Below are positions 60,969 to 64,000 of a stretch of 64,000 nucleotides of DNA, one piece after another (the stretch's first letter is position 1; every line of letters starts with the position of its first letter). A model generated the notes under the pieces. That model saw only the letters and a list, made by a program, of their open reading frames with translations, made no database searches and was not told where the DNA came from. Origin of the DNA: Aphrocallistes beatrix (taxonomy: Eukaryota; Porifera; Hexactinellida; Sceptrulophora; Aphrocallistidae). Made by a program: the position numbers and the translations under genes. The stretch is taken from assembly GCA_963281255.1 (NCBI GenBank), contig OY725501.1, forward strand, positions 3,635,674 through 3,699,673, read 5' to 3'.

Positions 60969-61802
60969 ATTATTGATTACCTTGCAGTGTGTTGTGTATT
61001 ACTGACCTCCTTTTAAACCAACCATATTTCTTTACATAGCTCAACTAGCTAGTATATAAGGCTTTTAACAATACACAAATTTAGGTCCGGAGGGATAGGA
61101 TTATCTGACTTTTGTTGAATACCTCTTTCCTATCTCACCATTTGACCTACTTTTTGCCCGAATTAGAAATCAAATCTCTTCAAAATACAGTCGACTCCGC
61201 TTAATAGGGTCACATCGGTCAGAGGACATTTTGCCCCGATTAAGCGGAGAACCCTTGTAAAAGAAAATATTTAGTATTAGCTTCTATGTGTGAGAGCTAT
61301 TCCGGTCCTGCCAAAAGTGGCCCGATTAAACAGTGACCCTATTAAGCGGAGTCGACTATGTATGAAATATTCATATTTACGTCTTAATTCAACCATTTCA
61401 ATACGGTTGACGCGTAACGTATGTTATATAAGCTTTTTATTCAATTTCCATCGAAAGCATTACAAATATAATCAAAAGTCAATTGAGAGCTAAGAACATT
61501 GTACCAAAAGATAGAGTTATCAGTATCAATGGGATTATGTCGCTATTAATAGCTGCGAGTGACGTCAGGCCAGTGTCAAGTGTGAGTGTCGGCTTAGTTG
61601 TCCTGCGAATGTTGTGGATCTTTCGAACCGCGTTTTCTGAACACGAAAGCGAGGTACATTCCTAAGGGAATGTTTGGGAGTTACCGTATATGTGAAAATA
61701 CGTCAATAACGAACAATAAACAAAACAACAACACAGCAACAAAGGAATGTTAGAATGCAATGCGAAATTCCTAAACATATGTTAGATACGTGTTTGTCCC
61801 CA
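60969..61802. other. Intergenic with a MITE and a short repeat
   Basis: A repeat AGGTCCGGAGGGATAGGATT...TTGACCTACTTTTTG at 61082-61165 recurs at about 63240-63325 and 63443-63515. 61188-61358 is a TA-flanked pogo-like MITE (CAGTCGACTCCGCTTAATAG facing ATTAAGCGGAGTCGAC). No exon was recognised. Confidence 0.55.
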
Positions 61803-62090
61803 AACGTTCAGAAACCACACAACTACACAATACAACTACACAACTACACAATACAGCTACACAATACAACTATACAATTACACGACTATACAACTACACG
61901 ACTACACAGCTACACGACTACACAGCTACACGACTACATGACTACACAACTATACAACTACACAGCTACACGACTATACAACTACACAATTACACAACTA
62001 CACAATACAACTACACGACTATACAACTACACAATTACACAACTACACGTCTACACAACTACACAATTACACAACTATACAATATGATAA
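61803..62090. repeat. Minisatellite of CTACACAA-type units
   Basis: Irregular tandem ACTACACAA, ACTATACAA and ACTACACGA words over nearly 290 bp. They produce meaningless Tyr-Thr-Thr-rich open frames in two phases. Confidence 0.85.
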
Positions 62091-62143
62091 TAAGACAATA
62101 AACATTAACAAACTACGATGTGGTCGTCAGTAGTAATACTTAC

Positions 62144-62381
62144 CAATAATATCCCATTCTTCTTGACTTATAGAACCCTAGAAATCATTTAAATATGAAT
62201 ATACACTACTAATGCTAGATAATAATAATTATTATTATTGTGAGAAGGAACAACCGTATCTCTGTCAAAAGCTTTCATCTTGAATGCTAGATCCATGTAC
62301 TTGTCATCATGAGCGTACTCATCGAACAGATCGTAGAAGTTCACGCACCATACACACTCCATTCCGTACTCAGCTAGCATC
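62144..62381 (-). CDS. Two exons of an unrecognised minus-strand gene, possible EF-hand
   Basis: The upstream exon (62255-62381) is bounded by TGTAG|G and ACG|GTTGTT and encodes MLAEYGMECVWCVNFYDLF followed by DEYAHDDKYMDLAFKMKAFDRDT. The downstream exon (62144-62177) is bounded by TTCTAG|GG and ATTG|GTAAGT and encodes GSISQEEWDII. Joined, the phases agree and the junction reads DRDT-GSISQEE, close to an EF-hand calcium loop but one residue short. Further exons should lie on both sides: at higher coordinates 5' and between ERI1 and here 3', but none was recognised. The splice sites and frame agreement make this more than chance; the identity is open. Confidence 0.45.
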
Positions 62382-62446
62382 CTACACAACACGCGATGTA
62401 TTACGTAAATAGCTCAATACTCGTCTATTTAATGTTGCCATTACAT

Positions 62447-62640
62447 ACTTGCCAACTGTCCCGTTTTTGGCGGGACGTCCCGCTTTTTTTACTCTTCTAT
62501 TGAGCTAATTTTCTCAAGTGTCCAGTTTTTACATGAAATTTTCTCATTATGTCCCGCTATTTTTATTCTATGCATGATCATTTTCTATTGCGTCCCGCCA
62601 TGTCCCGCTTTTATCACGGCTCAAGTTGGCATGTATGGCA
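62447..62640. repeat. Interspersed repeat with GTCCCGC motifs
   Basis: It starts ATACTTGCCAACTGTCCCG and ends CAAGTTGGCATGTATG, roughly inverted, with multiple GTCCCGC words in both halves. Fragments of the same family are at about 22984, 49670 and 56316. Confidence 0.6.
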
Positions 62641-64000
62641 TTATAAACTTGTGAGGTGAATAGCTATAGCCTACATTCCGTACGATATTGGGCAATACGC
62701 ATTGGAGTTAAACCTTACTTTGACACGAGGATCCATTCTATTTATAGAATAGACCACATGGTCGTAACCACCAGACCACAAACCCGGTGGTACGTCGATA
62801 TTATTTTGAGGTCTTATTAAAGTATTTAGGTACTCGAATAATCTTGAAATGACGAGAAAACACCATCGAAACAAATGGCTACAATTTATTCTATCGTTCA
62901 ATCATAACTACAAACATTTTAGGAAAATGAATATTTTTTCATTTTTCTAAAATATAACTTTGTATAAGGGATTATCTAGGAGCAAGAGACGCTCCTTTAG
63001 GCGTATGATTTTAAGCCCGAAAGTGTTTAGGAGCGTGAAAATTAGAATATTAACCAATTTACTCTTTATTATAATGCTAGTTATAGATTTAGGCGTATGG
63101 AAATTTATTGCCTTGAGACTAGGAGCGTATCTCTGGAGGGCTGTATATCCTCTGCCTTTGTGGATAATGAAAGTGAACCACATTTCTTTCGCATAACAAT
63201 AGAGTTGGTATTTAAGTCTGCAGAGGGAGGTAGTGAGTGTAGGTCCGGAGAATAGGATTATCTAATTAACCGAGTCAATTCGTTGGCAATGAAGTCTCCT
63301 GTTCAATTTTGACCTGCCTTTTTGTTGCAAGACTCAAAAAGGAATTTTAATTATGTGTTAAATTCTATTTATAGAAAATCTCCCGCACTTTATGGGCTCA
63401 CTGCTCAAATTGTATTGATCTAAACCCAACTTATGTGTATATTAGGTCCGGAGAGATAGGGTCATTTTCATTAAGCCTGTAAGTTCCCTCTCGCAATTTG
63501 ACCTACTTTTTGAAATAAAACAAATTTATTTTTATAAATGTCAATTTCAAGCTATTTGAATCCATAGCATTCTATAGAGTAAACATCTGGTTTTCTCAGC
63601 AAAATTAGTACAGTCAGTCCTCTCTAATTGTCCAGGTTCTCTATTTTCCACTTGCCAGAATAGGAGTACTATGTGCACACACACTTCGAATTCTCTAATT
63701 GTCCAGGGTTCCCTAATTCTCCACTTAGGATCCCATTACCCAATGGTGGACAATTAGAGAGGACTTAGTATCTACTGGCTGTACTGGGTAATGAAGAGAG
63801 AATATATCGTATGACTTGAACAAAAAAGTAAACATTATATAAACATCATATAAACATATGTAAACATCATATCAACATCTTGTAACATATGTAAACATGG
63901 TATCAAAGTATCCATCCAATCCAATCCAATTAGCAAGATGTGTGATAATCTTATTGCGCAAGTGACTAAATTTAGAACAAAACTTTGTTATATTTTTATC
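62641..64000. other. Intergenic, repeats only
   Basis: 62975-63160 matches about 48730-48925 in reverse (GGAGCAAGAGACGCTCC, AGGCGTATGATTTTAAG). Two more AGGTCCGGAG repeats are at about 63240 and 63443. A TA-flanked MITE spans about 63612-63768 (CAGTCAGTCCTCTCTAATTG facing CAATTAGAGAGGACTTA). Short TAAACATCATAT(A/C) repeats are at about 63828-63905. No gene is seen. Confidence 0.5.

Noticed and set aside
61755..62101. Two overlapping open frames of Tyr/Thr/Gln repeats
   Set aside because: They are translations of a simple minisatellite in two phases.

Overview
The window is AT-rich animal nuclear DNA. The genes are metazoan: forkhead factor, NHL-repeat protein, NACHT-LRR sensors with death-fold N-termini, SNX29, Dr1, CoREST-like, ERI1, dihydroceramide desaturase, MATE. 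Introns are few and very short, and DNA transposons and foldback elements are abundant. My best guess is an early-branching invertebrate such as a sponge, but the sequence alone does not prove the phylum. There is one assembly gap (200 N at 31444-31643).

Layout. 0-1.4 kb: the 3' end of a major-facilitator transporter (+) and a lone 5' exon of glucose-6-phosphate dehydrogenase (-). 2.8-31.4 kb: the main feature, a tandem array of AID/APOBEC-like cytosine deaminase genes. Three intact copies and one frameshifted copy lie on the minus strand (A-D, 2.9-13.6 kb). Five intact copies lie on the plus strand (E-I, 15.3-27.4 kb). There are also truncated relics and, at 29.6 kb, a divergent member (J) that has lost every catalytic residue except the zinc histidine and carries a long helical extension. 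Two small two-exon genes (K1, K2) of unknown function are interleaved. 31.6-33.5 kb: SNX29 5' part, cut by the gap. 34.3-35.6 kb: a complete mariner transposon. 36-43.3 kb: MATE transporter, NHL-repeat protein, sphingolipid desaturase. 44.5-51.6 kb: two divergently transcribed NACHT genes, one frameshifted, one short with a damaged Walker A motif. 52-62.4 kb: a small unknown two-exon gene, forkhead factor, Dr1, an ELM2/SANT protein, ERI1 and two exons of an unrecognised minus-strand gene.

How it fits together. The deaminases share a one-intron architecture: exon 1 holds the whole catalytic fold and ends in a phase-1 G|GT junction, and a tiny exon 2 supplies a variable tail (acidic in E, F and H; hydrophobic or short in A-D). 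G and I instead read through into a basic tail. Two of the plus-strand genes and one relic are followed directly by a long hairpin; in gene H and the relic it is a perfect 32-bp stem with a 4-nt loop. Duplicated promoters, a pseudogene with its HxE motif deleted, a promoter-to-tail deletion pseudogene and gene-conversion-like sharing of 3' ends all indicate rapid birth and death, as expected of an immune or anti-transposon effector family. The dense transposon content and nearby NACHT genes are compatible with that role but do not prove it.
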